Source: Sitta carolinensis (taxonomy: Eukaryota > Chordata > Aves > Passeriformes > Sittidae). Taken from it: a stretch of 64,000 nt of DNA. The stretch is from NCBI GenBank assembly GCA_032173965.1, contig CM063313.1:793305-857304 (forward strand). Reading direction: 5' to 3'. Both the position numbers and the translations under genes were made by a program. Shown in pieces: positions 11,695-22,449 of this stretch. The notes under the pieces are model-generated. The model did not search any database. It saw only the letters and a program-made list of their open reading frames with translations, and was not told where the DNA came from. The stretch's first letter is position 1; every line of letters begins with the position of its first letter.

Positions 11695-14600
11695 AGTGTT
11701 CTGTCAATTTTTCCATTGAGAAAACTCCTCAGGTTTTTTCAAAGCTGGTATTTTCTCTGGTGAGCTCTGTTCTTTTCCCAACAGTGGTTCATAATGCTTC
11801 TTGCAGCTATAAGAAGGTGATTAATCAGTTTAACCTGACAGATCTTAAGTCTTCAAACTGCTAACCTCACAAAAATTCCAGCAGACTCACGACAATATCT
11901 TGATGTAATCTTAGTAATGTGGAGTCTGATCCTCCAATTCTTGCAGGTTTCTGGCAGTTCTGCTTGAGCTGGTGGTATGCATGGTATGTGCATGTCCATG
12001 TTAGGTTATCAAAACCAAAACTGATTCGCAAACTTATGCATAAATTCATTTTCAGATGAAAAAAAGAGGAGGGGGGGGAGAAAAATCCTTATTACTTTAG
12101 TGCTGAAGAGGATCAGAGGATTAAGCCCCAGGACTTTTTTTTCTTGATGAACTCCTTCATAAAAAGTTTTTATATCCTTTTTTTGAGTGTTTTCCTTTCT
12201 CATTGCTCATTTTTTCAGTGGAAAGATGGTAACTCACTGCTGAATTTACATGAAGGATGTCCTCTTGGATCAAATGGGAAGAGTTTTACCTGAAGCATAG
12301 TGTGTGTCTGTGATGGCAGCAGCTTGGAGCAGAAAATTCTTGATGGATTCCTCCCAGAGCAGGAGGCATGGGCAGGGATGGAGAGACAGTGATGGGCTTG
12401 GTTCAGAGACACATGCTGTGCTCATTCTCAGCCAGCAAGAAAACTAGCAAGAGGCACAAAAGAACACCCTGAGTTGTAAACAAAATCATATAAAATAAAG
12501 TTTAAAAAAAAAAAAAAAAGTTAAACAACACCTTGCACCAGAATTTTTCTCCAAAATCTGTCACTGCTTTTCAAGCTGGAACAAAAAAAAAAAAAATAAT
12601 AAAAAAGAATGGAGCCTTTTAAGCCTCTTCTTAGCAAGTCCTGTTGATAGCATTCACAGTTTTTGTCTCTAAGGAGATCAAGGAAATATAGAAGGAGACA
12701 TGTCCATAATGAAGTTTCACAGTAGGCCACTGATATAGGAAGCAGCACTGGCAAAAGTACATCTTGCACATGTCTAGATGAGGTAGAAACCAAGGACAGT
12801 TTCTTCCTTAAAGCTTTTTGGATCCTACCCACATATTTCTCATTTTTGCATAAAACCTGCTGAACTGTTGCTGTGACCAGTTGCTTCTTCATTTGAGTCA
12901 TCCCCTTTCAATATACAAACCAGATGGTGGCTGTTCTTCATGAAAAGAGCTATTGTTGCTCTTTTTTTTTTTTTTTTTTTTTTTCTTTTTGTTAGTAAAT
13001 ATGATTTAAATTACTTGGAAAAAATATTGACAATTTTTATTGAAAAAGTTTGCATCTCTCAATTTTCTCCTTTCATCAAAATTAAGAAATTACTTACAAT
13101 TTCCATTTGCCAAAACCTTGGGATTTTCCTGCATAATATAATTATCTTGTAAGTTTTGAAAACCTATTTTGAAGCTTTCTGGAGTATTTTTCAATTAAAA
13201 ATGCAGAGAGAAATAAAATAATTTCTGTGCTTGCTGTTTCCAAGTCATCACTTTAGAGCTGTTTGAAGCAAAAGCAGCTTTAAACACTTGTAGAACCCCC
13301 CTTTTATTTTCAATCAACCCCAGTGTACTTTAATAGAAAGAACAGAAGACACAGATACCCAAGTTATGAAGTTAGGGTAAGTAAACTCACATGGTGTGGT
13401 TGCAACTCTGACACACTAATTTTAATTTTTTTAGTATTTTACTTGGATGCCTGAAGAGCCTTACAAAACATCCCCTTAGTGCTGCTGAAGACAGCTAGGA
13501 ATAGATTTCAACTGTTGGAGGGTCTCCATCACTGTAAGGTCCTCTAAAAATGATTTAATGAACCTTTGAAAGGAATAGTTTTGGTTTTCCTGACCCAGTT
13601 TTAGGGTAATGGAATAGGATAGGTAATGTCTTCGCATCTTTATCTCCAAAAATGATGATCTTAGTGAACATTTGTAAAAGTCAGTAAGCTCCAATAATTC
13701 AGGAGTTGTAGAACTCCTAAAGCTCAGTGAAGGCTGCAAAACACATATTAGAAAACCAACCCACCCTGATATCAGGGCTGCTCTTGTGGGCACATTATCT
13801 TACCAGAAAAAGGGAATTGATGTTTTGGTTTCGGTGGGCAGGAGCTCTGCTGCCTAGCGGACAATTCTGACCAAGAGAAGGTTTTGTCCTTGTAGTGGGG
13901 CAGCAGCATCTTGTCTTGTATCCCATTTTCTTCACACCTCTGTGCATATCCAATGGAGGTCTGGTTTATATTTCAATTTTACAGCAATTTACCACACACT
14001 AATTTTGGAGTTTTTGAAATGACTGAGAAGTAACTTAGAAAAACCTTCTCTTTGGAAAGTATCCAATGCTTTGGTGTAGTCTTGAAATAACTCCTGAAAT
14101 TCATTACAACCAAACCTTTCCAAAGACAGATTATATAGCATTCTCCAACTAACATGTTACTTTTTCTGAATTTAAAAATTAAAATGAAAACAATACGTGA
14201 GATTTTCAGTGAAACCTGATGTTTGTCAAAACCTATCATACTGAGTCCTTCTAACTCTTGAAAAAAACCTGCGGTTTTTTTTACTACATGTTTTTGATAT
14301 GCTGACCTGTTTTTTTGTTTTGTTTTATTTTGTTGGGTTATTTTTAATCTTTGATTATGAAAATCTTACAGTAAAACTGTAATCACTGTTCTAGACAGAA
14401 TAATCCCTCCATTTCTAGATTTCTACCCACCCTCCAACCTTGTGTGGAAACCCATTTACAGAACTAAGGAAAATAAATTGACAAGTAAACACAAACTTCT
14501 TCCTTGGCTACTAAGAGAGGGAGAAAATTATTCTAAAATCTGCTTACCCAGAGAAAGGCTTCAGAAGTTTGTGTATGCATGAGCAATGCTACTTCAGAAC

Positions 14601-15820
14601 TTATCTTGAACAGCCATGTCCCCTGCAGATTGAAATATTTTGGTATAGCTGACAGAATTAAGCATCACATGGGGGTTCTTGGAGAAGTGTAATCACCATT
14701 TTCATGCAGAAGAGCAGCATGCATGGCATTGACATCAAAAACTTTCTGGAACTGTTTTTCAACTAGTGCAGAAAACGACTAGTTAGACTGGAACCACTGA
14801 AAGTGTGTTTTGGTTTGAGAATGATGGGGTTTAATGTTTTTTAAATGTACTTAAGTCAAATTCAAAGGTAGGCAGTTTGTTCCTATATGTGCGTGCAGAG
14901 TATTTATCAGCAGATCTTTTTGAAAGGTATAAGCACTTAAATAGGTGCACTTCAACATTTCTGTAATTACAGTAATTTTTGGTTATTCATGTCCTGATCT
15001 ATAATTTGGAGGGATTAAAAGACCAGCCATGTTTAGTAGTCACCATGTCTAATGTGTTCAGCTCTGCAGTTCTGAGCCAAGAATGAGTGGTATGTGCATA
15101 CCGAGCAAATGGAAAAAAGGTCTGTGAGTATTCATTGAAATTCAGAAATCAGTTTTAATTCAATGATGTTCATAGAACGTTCCCATTCACTTCCTACAGT
15201 CAGATTTTGAGCATTTGTGCAAGAAATCAACCAGGCCACAATTTTGCCCTGGGTTTTCATTGCAAGATAATTTAAAATTGAATATTTAAAGCATGGATTT
15301 ATGGGGAAGAAATGAAAGCATGAAACACTAATAATATTTTCAAGCTGGGTTTAGTTGGTTAGATGATGTCATTATGCTCTGCCAGTTCCCTCTTGGATAG
15401 TTTTCATGCGTGACCAAGTGTCTGTAGATCAAACCTTATAGACAAATCCAGCTACTACATTTTCTTACTGATTTCACGCAAAAACCCAGTTTGGAGTAAT
15501 ACAGTCTTATGGCTGGTTCACCATAAATGTGATAAAGAAAATAGATAGCTTTAAAGTTAAAAAAATAAATCAAGACAGTATATTTCATCCTATTGAATCC
15601 TAATTTTTCCCCTCTCTCGTTTGATTTAGGAACAATCATCTTGCCATCACTGGAGCTTCATTGGACTGGATTTTTTTTAAGTGTTGCTCCAGCAGAGACA
15701 GGACTTTGCATTTACCATTAATAAACAGGTAAGTCAGGAGATGCTGAACCTCAGCTGTGCTTTCTACAATCCTAAAGTGATAGTATTTCCTGAGCTACAA
15801 TTACCCATATAGATCCTATG
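11695..15820. other. unique AT-rich DNA with homopolymer runs
   Basis: Contains A runs at 12504-12519 and 12583-12596 and a 23-base T run at 12962-12984, plus a short TTTTG-rich patch near 14310-14340. Open frames reach 126 codons (12521-12901, minus), but that frame spans low-complexity T/A runs and has no known motif. No gene or transposon recognised. Confidence 0.5.
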
Positions 15821-15982
15821 TCATGGAATCATGGGCTGATTTGGTTCAGAAGGGACCTTTAAGCCCATCCAGTCTCATCCCCTGCCATGGGGACACCTTC
15901 CACTATCCCAGGTTGCCTCAAGCCCCATCCCATCTGGCCTTGGACACCTCCAGAGATAGGACATCCACAGCTACTCTGTTTA
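15821..15982 (-). mobile_element. CR1 3'-end fragment, minus strand
   Basis: Read on the plus strand this is the reverse complement of the CR1 3' end: a TCATGGAATCATGG terminal motif, then AGAAGGGACCTTTAAGCCCA, CCTGCCATGGGGACACC, and CTGGCCTTGGACACCTCCAG, breaking off after ACATCCACAGCTACTCTG. Only about 160 bases remain, typical of the extreme 5' truncation of most CR1 copies. No coding capacity. Confidence 0.9.
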
Positions 15983-15984
15983 GG

Positions 15985-17990
15985 ATGAAAGGAGCTTGGT
16001 GGGTGTGATATACATGACAAATGTTCTCTCTGGGAGAGAAAAAAAAATGCTCTGTTAAAGAAAAAAAAGATATAATTTCATAAGGAACTGAAAAGAAACT
16101 AAATTTTCAAGGTGTTCATTTAAAGCTTGAAAGTTTTTGACAAGTAAAGGGCTTAGCCACTCCAAGAAATAGTGTAATCTTTTGGTTGTGCTGTTACTGT
16201 CCATGTCAGTCTTTCTCTACATACGGCCAGGGTTAAGATCAAGGACATTTTTCAAAAACTTCCTTTAATTCCTGGATTGCAATTCAAGTAAAAATCAAAG
16301 ATACCTAAGAACATCTTGTGACTTGTAAAATTTTCTCTTCTTGATGTTAAAAAGGCTTTTGAAGATCTCTCTCACTTTATCTTACAATCAGTGCTACCCA
16401 GTGTGATTTGGATTACTCAATTCTCATTAAAAATTCTTTGGTAAAGACTATTTGTGGGTTCGTAAAAATTGTTTTTACAATTATGTATTAAATTTTAGAT
16501 ACCTTATTTAATACATTTCTCCTTAGATCTGCTAATGAAATGTAGAGGACAGAGAAATACAAGTATTTGCTTTTTAAAAAATAAAAATTAGATTTAATTA
16601 ATGAGACTGCAATCACTGCAAAGAGGAAAACCCCTAAAAGAGCAAACTAAGGGAGTCATGAGAATTTTTATCTACTACAGTTTTCAGTTGTGTTCCTCAA
16701 GTAATGATAATTTTTACTCCTGATAGTCCTAATAGTACGCTAAGAGTAAGTTGTGAGATTTCGGTGACTTTGTGACTGTGGGGTCAGGATCTGTCACCCA
16801 TTTGTAGGAAAAGTGAATGTGTGTGCACATTCCTGTTGTGCTCTCTGAATTATGGTCAAATTCTGCCTGCTGGAATGGCACCAGCTGGCTGCTTTGATAT
16901 TTTTTTTTTTTTTTTAATATTTTTTTGCAAGTGAATTAAAGCAAATTGTACAGTGTCCTTCTCTGTTAGAGAAGTTATTTCCACGCCTTCAGGTTGGATG
17001 TGAAATGAAACCTGGGGTCAGCAAACATCAAAAAATTCCTTCCACTGAAAAAACCTGGGGAGATCCCTAAAAATGACTGCAAAAAGGTTTCACTGAAAAC
17101 ACTGAACACTTCTTCCTGGCTGTCGTCTCACTTTTCTTGTGAGTCAGAACAGTAACTTCATTATAGCTTTCGTATGGCTCACACATGGAGGATACTCCAG
17201 ACCCTACAAGGCTTTGCTGTAATATGGAGAAACAGTGGCAAATACACAGCAGCAGCTTGAGTGGAGGATCCAAACCATAGTTTTATATTAATCCATGACA
17301 ATTGACTAATGAAGTCATCCAGACTGGGCAAGATTACAGGAGACAGGGTTGGAAAGCCAAGAGCTGTGTTTTTAGGATGTGCAGATGTGTTTAAGGCAAT
17401 AGGCCTGCAACACTCAGGAGCATGTGCAAGCCAAATTGTGTTCCAAGACTCCCCATCCAGAGCCCCAGTGCATGTGCCCACTGGTTCAAGGATAATTTGT
17501 CATTTGTACAACATACAACCACCTACCAGTTTATTTAGACAGCCTTTTGGCCAAATTCTGGGCTCAATTCAGTCCCTACAACCTGTGACCTTTAGTGTTG
17601 CTGAATGGGTGTGAGGGAGCTGAGGATTTATTTTTGTGTTGCTTTTTAAGCAATGAATGTGTTGAAATCCTAGGGAAAGCTAGAGCTATTTACCATGTTT
17701 CACAAAACACATCCCAACCAGGTTATGAACTGATAGTTTTACCCTATTAGGCTTTCTGATGGAATGGTAAGAACTGTAGGTGAAGGAAGACTTCTAAAAA
17801 GCAACATGTCTCTCCTGTTGTCTTTTTAGTTTAGGGATTTTGTTCTGAATTAATGGGTGATACAAAAATTAAACATCTCTGCTCTATTTTATGGAAATGA
17901 AGAATTTCTACCACGTAAATGATACTTTAGGACAAGTGGGTTGCAAACTCCTTCTCAATTTCCCCACACTCTTGCTTGCTATTCCAGTTT
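15985..17990. other. unique DNA, no gene seen
   Basis: AT-rich with a T run near 16901-16915. The overlapping frames of about 100 codons at 17179-17481 (minus) and 17309-17614 (plus) have no recognisable domain. Confidence 0.5.
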
Positions 17991-17995
17991 ATATT
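17991..17995. repeat. target-site duplication, left copy (ATATT)
   Basis: The five bases ATATT directly before the LTR start are repeated exactly directly after its end at 18786-18790. A 5-bp duplication is the footprint left by integrases of several retrovirus-like groups, including ERVL-type elements. Confidence 0.8.
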
Positions 17996-18785
17996 TGTTG
18001 GGGGTTAGGTTTCTTTCTTATAGATTTTTTTTTCCAGAAGTTGCTAAGAAACTAATTACTGGACACTTATGAAAGTGTCCACACTTAAGAAAGACAGAAA
18101 AGTAGGTGAAGTCAGGGAAGAGCGTAGCACCTGGAAACATTTTTCTCTCAGGAAGATTTTCTCTCCGAGGGACAGGGATCCCACAGGATTTTGAGGCAGG
18201 TAAAGAACAGGGCTGGACCAGCTACTCTCTTGGTTTTTTAGTGTCAGGGGAGACGGTCGGTCTGACCCTTACTGCGAGGAGAATCCATCTGTCCGTGTGC
18301 CCGGGAATCCTGAGCCTCGCCTCTCCTGCCCTGCTGGGAGCCGGGCCGCCTCTGCCCCGTGCCCGCTGTTTCTCGGTTTTGTTCTGGGTCTCTCCACGCC
18401 CTGTCCCGCACCCTCCTGCCTTGCCAGGATGTTTCCACAGCTCCAGCTCCAGCTACCGAGCTTCTGATACATCTCACCCAGCACCCCGGGGTTTTTCGCT
18501 CTTTCCCGCCGGCTGTGACGGTAACTGCACCAAAGGGGAAAGTGTCTGCAGCCGAGAAAACTGTGACTGGGTCCCTGCTTCTGTTTGTTGTTAATGCCAT
18601 AGTTATTGTTATTTTGTTTATCTTGTTATGCACACTAGTAAAGAACTTATTCCTATCCTCACACCTTTGCCTGAGAGCCCCTAAATTTCAAATTTATAAC
18701 AACTCAGAGAGAGGGGATTTACATTCTCCATTCCAAGGGAGGCTTCTGCCTTCCCTAGCAGACACCTGTCTTTCAAACTAAGATA
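17996..18785 (+). mobile_element. solo LTR of an endogenous retrovirus-like element
   Basis: A 790-bp long terminal repeat, beginning TGTTGGGGGTTAGG and ending ACTAAGATA, bounded by the perfect duplication ATATT. The canonical ending would be CA; TA here fits one C-to-T change. The layout fits an LTR: a moderately AT-rich start, then a GC- and CpG-rich core at about 18240-18560, then a T-rich stretch with a variant polyadenylation signal AGTAAA (18637-18642). The 3' part resembles songbird ERVL-type LTRs I know (GCCTGAGAGCCCCT and CAGACACCTGTCTTTCAAAC). There are no internal gag, pol or env sequences on either side, so recombination between two LTRs probably removed the interior. The plus and minus ORFs of up to 162 codons inside are by-products of its GC-rich core. 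It is the only CpG-rich patch I see and could carry promoter activity, which is inference. Confidence 0.88.
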
Positions 18786-18790
18786 ATATT
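18786..18790. repeat. target-site duplication, right copy (ATATT)
   Basis: Exact match to 17991-17995, immediately after the last base of the LTR. It fixes the element's boundary and shows that the LTR stands alone at one insertion site. Confidence 0.8.
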
Positions 18791-18794
18791 GCTA

Positions 18795-19285
18795 CAGACC
18801 ACTGAATATCGCAACTTAAAATGTGACACTAGGAGTAAGTACAGCCTTCTCATGCTCATGCTTCAGTAGTTTTTGGTGGCCTTTGTAGCAAGGGTATCTT
18901 CTACATCTAGAAAACATGGTTCAAAATTTTTGGTTCTGTCAGGCAGAGGTGCACCTGCAGATATCCTGCAGGGTTTATTCTGTATTTTACTGTCAGCGCC
19001 TTCACCCTGTGCTGAAGGCTAGCACAACTCCTTTGTGCTTACATAATTGTGACAGTTGCCTCTACAGATTTTTTTTTTTTTTCCTAATTTTCAATAGTTT
19101 AAGTGCAGTTTTGTGTATATTTGTCAAGGAGAATATGTTTTCAAAAATACAGTCTTGGAATCTTTTAGTGTTGACACAGGCCTTTCTGACACATTTTTTT
19201 TTTTTTTGCCTCTGCTGCTTCCGATTTCCAACAATGCCTGGGAAAAAAAAAATTTTAAAATCCCTGAACCACGGAGAGTGGGAGA
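18795..19285. other. unique DNA with T runs
   Basis: Pyrimidine-rich patches near 19070-19083 and 19193-19207. The 167-codon plus-strand frame at 18916-19419 crosses these and the neighbouring decamer array and has no recognised domain. Confidence 0.5.
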
Positions 19286-19287
19286 AG

Positions 19288-19330
19288 CTCCCCACTTCTC
19301 CCCACTTCTCCCCACTTCTCCCCACATCTC
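19288..19330 (+). repeat. CTCCCCACTT decamer minisatellite
   Basis: About 4.3 tandem copies of a 10-base unit, the last differing at one position (CCCCACATCT). Too short to be more than a local slippage product. Confidence 0.95.
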
Positions 19331-19517
19331 TACTATTTAACATACAGTTGTTTAGAGTAGGTAGTTGGAGTGGACTGAGAAACACAGAGACACACAAAAT
19401 CCCCCAAAATGGAAACTGAAGTATACAAGAGCTTGAGTTTTGGTGGGTGGGAGAAGGCATTTCAAAACAGACCATGTTACACAGCTGACTTATGGATGGA
19501 GAAGCCATCCATAGAGG

Positions 19518-19560
19518 GATGCATTTGAAAAAGTGTTTTTAGATAAATTGTATACAGCAT
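19518..19560 (+). repeat. 43-bp dispersed repeat, copy 2
   Basis: Matches 11625-11667 at 41 of 43 positions, the differences being A for C at the 11th base and T for C at the 19th. Similarity stops abruptly on both sides. On the right it ends exactly at CAGCAT, inside what is the hairpin and tandem 12-mer region of copy 1. Same orientation as copy 1, about 7.9 kb away. Confidence 0.85.
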
Positions 19561-19564
19561 CCCA

Positions 19565-20860
19565 AAGAGGGACACAGGGACAGAGAGGAAGCATGGAGAT
19601 TTGAGTTTCCTTCAAAATGGTTTGTTTGGAAGTTAAAAGGACCATTTCTTGAACGATTTCATGCTGATATCAGTGCAATCTCTGGGAAGGGTCTGTGCCA
19701 ATGATTTGGAATTTCCTGGGGAAAAAATTGTTGTGTCAAAAGAAAATGTCTGAGCAGCTCTAGAGCTTAGTCAGTATAACATCACTGCCATATGGGACCA
19801 CTCACAACACACCCCAGGGCCACGCACCTCACTGTGCCACTTCACTGCCTGGAATTTAAGATCTCAGCTACCAAAGGAAGATGGTGTGTTTGCCCACATT
19901 ATTTCAAGTCATAAAGCTGACAGGAAAAGAATTCCTCTTTTGCAATTAGTTGTTCCCTTGGGAGGGACCATCTGCGATGTTCCCATGAACCACTCTGAAT
20001 CCTGCACAAAGAAATGGGTTAGAAAGCTGATAAGCAGAACATTTAGGCTGAGGGACCTTGCACACAGGTTTTGCTGCAAGGCTTCAAGGACTTACCAGTG
20101 GTTCTTATTCACACAGGTGTTATCTGCCAAGCCTGTTCTAAGGCCTGAACTAAGGCTGAGAATAAAAATCTTATTAAGAGAAGATGGTTCTTTTAATGCG
20201 GTAAGGCTGTTTGTAATTCTGCATAATTAGGTGAGAATTACAAGACAGCTATTTTCTATCCACAGGACACCTCCCATGGTATTTTACTGATATGGCCACG
20301 CCGATGTTCTTACAAACAGAAAAAAAAAATTTGCTTCAAAAAATTTCTACTTCTGTCCTTCTAGTTTTGGTATATGTTGCGCTGTTTTACTAATTTATAT
20401 CTGTGCATGGTAATTATTTTTCACACTTAAAGAGGACCTTGACAGAAAAATATTTTCTTTCTTCCAAGAAGTACAGTTTGGACTGCTTCCTGTGTCCAGG
20501 GAGAGGCTCATGCTTGATAAGTTCCCTGCTTGTATTTTTACCTAAAACAGTGGCAATTTCCCTTTCTACCTTCATCTCTCCCTATGCCAGCAAGTAGGTT
20601 CTGGTGGTTTAGGTTTTCTGATTGTCTTGGATTGTTGTGTGATTCACAGAGCAGCCTGGAGCAGCTACTCCTGTGAATCCTCTGATTCAGCAGTAAGCCC
20701 TGGGCTGGACTTTGTCACCTCCATAGTGCCTTGCCAACTTCATGGAGGGCTGATTCAGAAGAAAATTTACGAGCCCAGCTGTGCTCTTGTCTGCAGAGGT
20801 TTCTGCCTGGGTTCAGAGGTCTGGTGGGGTCATTTGCTGCAGTGGTGCTGCTGCTCTTGA
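19565..20860. other. unique DNA, no gene seen
   Basis: No repeat or coding signature. A 114-codon frame at 19886-20230, plus strand, has no known motif. Confidence 0.5.
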
Positions 20861-20864
20861 GCTG

Positions 20865-21045
20865 TCATAGAATCACAGAACAGCTCAGCTTGGAAGGGAC
20901 CTTAAAGCTCATCTCGCTCCAGCCCCTACCATGGGCAGGGACACCTCCCACTGTCCCAGGGTGCTCCAAAACCCATCCAACCTGGCCTTGGACACTTCCA
21001 GGGATCCAGGGGCAGCCACAGCTGCTCTGGGCACAACAGCCACTG
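20865..21045 (-). mobile_element. CR1 3'-end fragment, minus strand
   Basis: Clear reverse-complement CR1 tail: TCATAGAATCACAGAACAG is the CR1 terminal repeat motif, followed by TTGGAAGGGACCTTAAAGCT, ACCATGGGCAGGGACACCTC and AACCTGGCCTTGGACACTTC, ending near GCTCTGGGCACAACAG. It is the least diverged by eye of the small CR1 tails here, so probably the youngest. The 155-codon plus-strand frame at 20731-21198 merely crosses it. Confidence 0.95.
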
Positions 21046-21049
21046 TTGG

Positions 21050-22335
21050 CAAGCTCCATCCAGGCACACTGTCCCTCTTTTGTTTTGCTTCATGATCCAA
21101 CACTAGTCAACATCTACAAGCCTAAAATGTATACAGATGTCCCAAATTCACTTCAATTGTTCTGTTGCATGGGTTGTCTGATGGATGTATCATTTTAAGT
21201 TTATGACCACTAACGCCTCATGAGTAAGTGCATAGTCTGTTTTAAATAGTGAAATATTATTTTTTTTTTCCTTTTTTGGTCATAATTCCACATATTCTAC
21301 TTTGGTGAGTATCAACTCTCAATCTAATCACTGTTAAAGATTAACAATCTTACTTTTGGAAGTGACTGAGCTATTTCACAATCAATAAAGAATGAAAATC
21401 AAATTCAGGCAGATAATCACCAAAGAATATTATGGAATAAGTGGGTTTGGCAAAGTTATAAACAACAAGTCTTAAAAAAAAAAGTTTAATGGCCATGGGT
21501 TCCACTAACTGTGACTATTGCCTGGCCACGCATACATTGAATGGATATTTTGGAATGGTAGGGAATGATACTCTATGAAAATGCACTACTTACATACATG
21601 TTAAAAGACTTAGTAATTTCAAGTATTTGCTTTATCAGCACTTTCAGGTTGTGAAGTGCCATTTGCAGCAGTTTGGTCTTCTCAGGGACCATCTTTCAGG
21701 AAAACATCTAGTGATCTGGTACTAATAACATTATGTTTTTGTGCCAAAACATCCCTCATGCACAAGGATATTTGCATTTTGCAAAGAAATAATGGGGACT
21801 CGAGTCTGGTTTTCCTTCTTCAGAACTCTTATTTGCTCTCTCCTGCTGCTGTGACTGCTTTGGACTGACTCCAAACCACTGACTCTTCTTTCAAATGTAC
21901 TGTTAATATGCTATTATGTTAAACAGCCTGATAGAATAAAATGGAAATGAACATGTGCAAAAGTCATTTAGGTCAAATGAAGTAACATGCTTTCAAAATA
22001 TTAGCCAAAATTTTAGCATAAAACTTTGATGAGGCTGAGAAATCCTCTATTGAGTGGGAGCGTAGAATTAGCCCTTGTACAGACCATGTTTAGAACCTTA
22101 TGACACTGTTTAATTCTACAGTTCCCAAAGGGCTACTTATAACCAAATTAAAGGGTGTCTTGTGCATGTTCTGGACTCTGGTTACGGGACCACAGACTGA
22201 AGCTGAAGACAGCTCAACAGCCACTAAGTATGCAAGTAGAGACACCCCTTAATTCAACTATATGTACCCTCAGGGATCTTGGTAATTATAATAAGACATT
22301 TTGCAATTTATCCAAGGCCAGACTTAGTGCTGGTG
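21050..22335. other. unique DNA, no gene seen
   Basis: AT-rich, with short A and T runs near 21260 and 21474. Nothing else recognised. Confidence 0.5.
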
Positions 22336-22339
22336 TGGT

Positions 22340-22446
22340 TTTTTCTAGTGTTTTTTTTTTTGTTTGTTTGTTTTGGTTTTTTTTCCCCTCGTTGTTTCTT
22401 TTGTTTATTTTTTGTTTGGTTTGCTTTTTGTTTGCTTTTTTTTTTC
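22340..22446 (-). repeat. T+G-rich low-complexity tract (C+A-rich on minus)
   Basis: TTTTTGTTTG-type units, few C and almost no A on the plus strand. Same composition class as 1973-2183, 33490-33662 and 61503-61620. The Phe/Leu-rich plus-strand frames across it are artefacts. Confidence 0.8.
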
Positions 22447-22449
22447 TAT

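Noticed and set aside
18106..18781. Overlapping frames of 129-162 codons in GC-rich DNA, initially resembling a CpG-island first exon
   Set aside because: They lie wholly inside the solo LTR bounded by a 5-bp target duplication; the GC-rich core explains the missing stops.
20731..21198. 155-codon plus-strand frame
   Set aside because: It crosses a reverse-oriented CR1 tail and has no independent coding signal.
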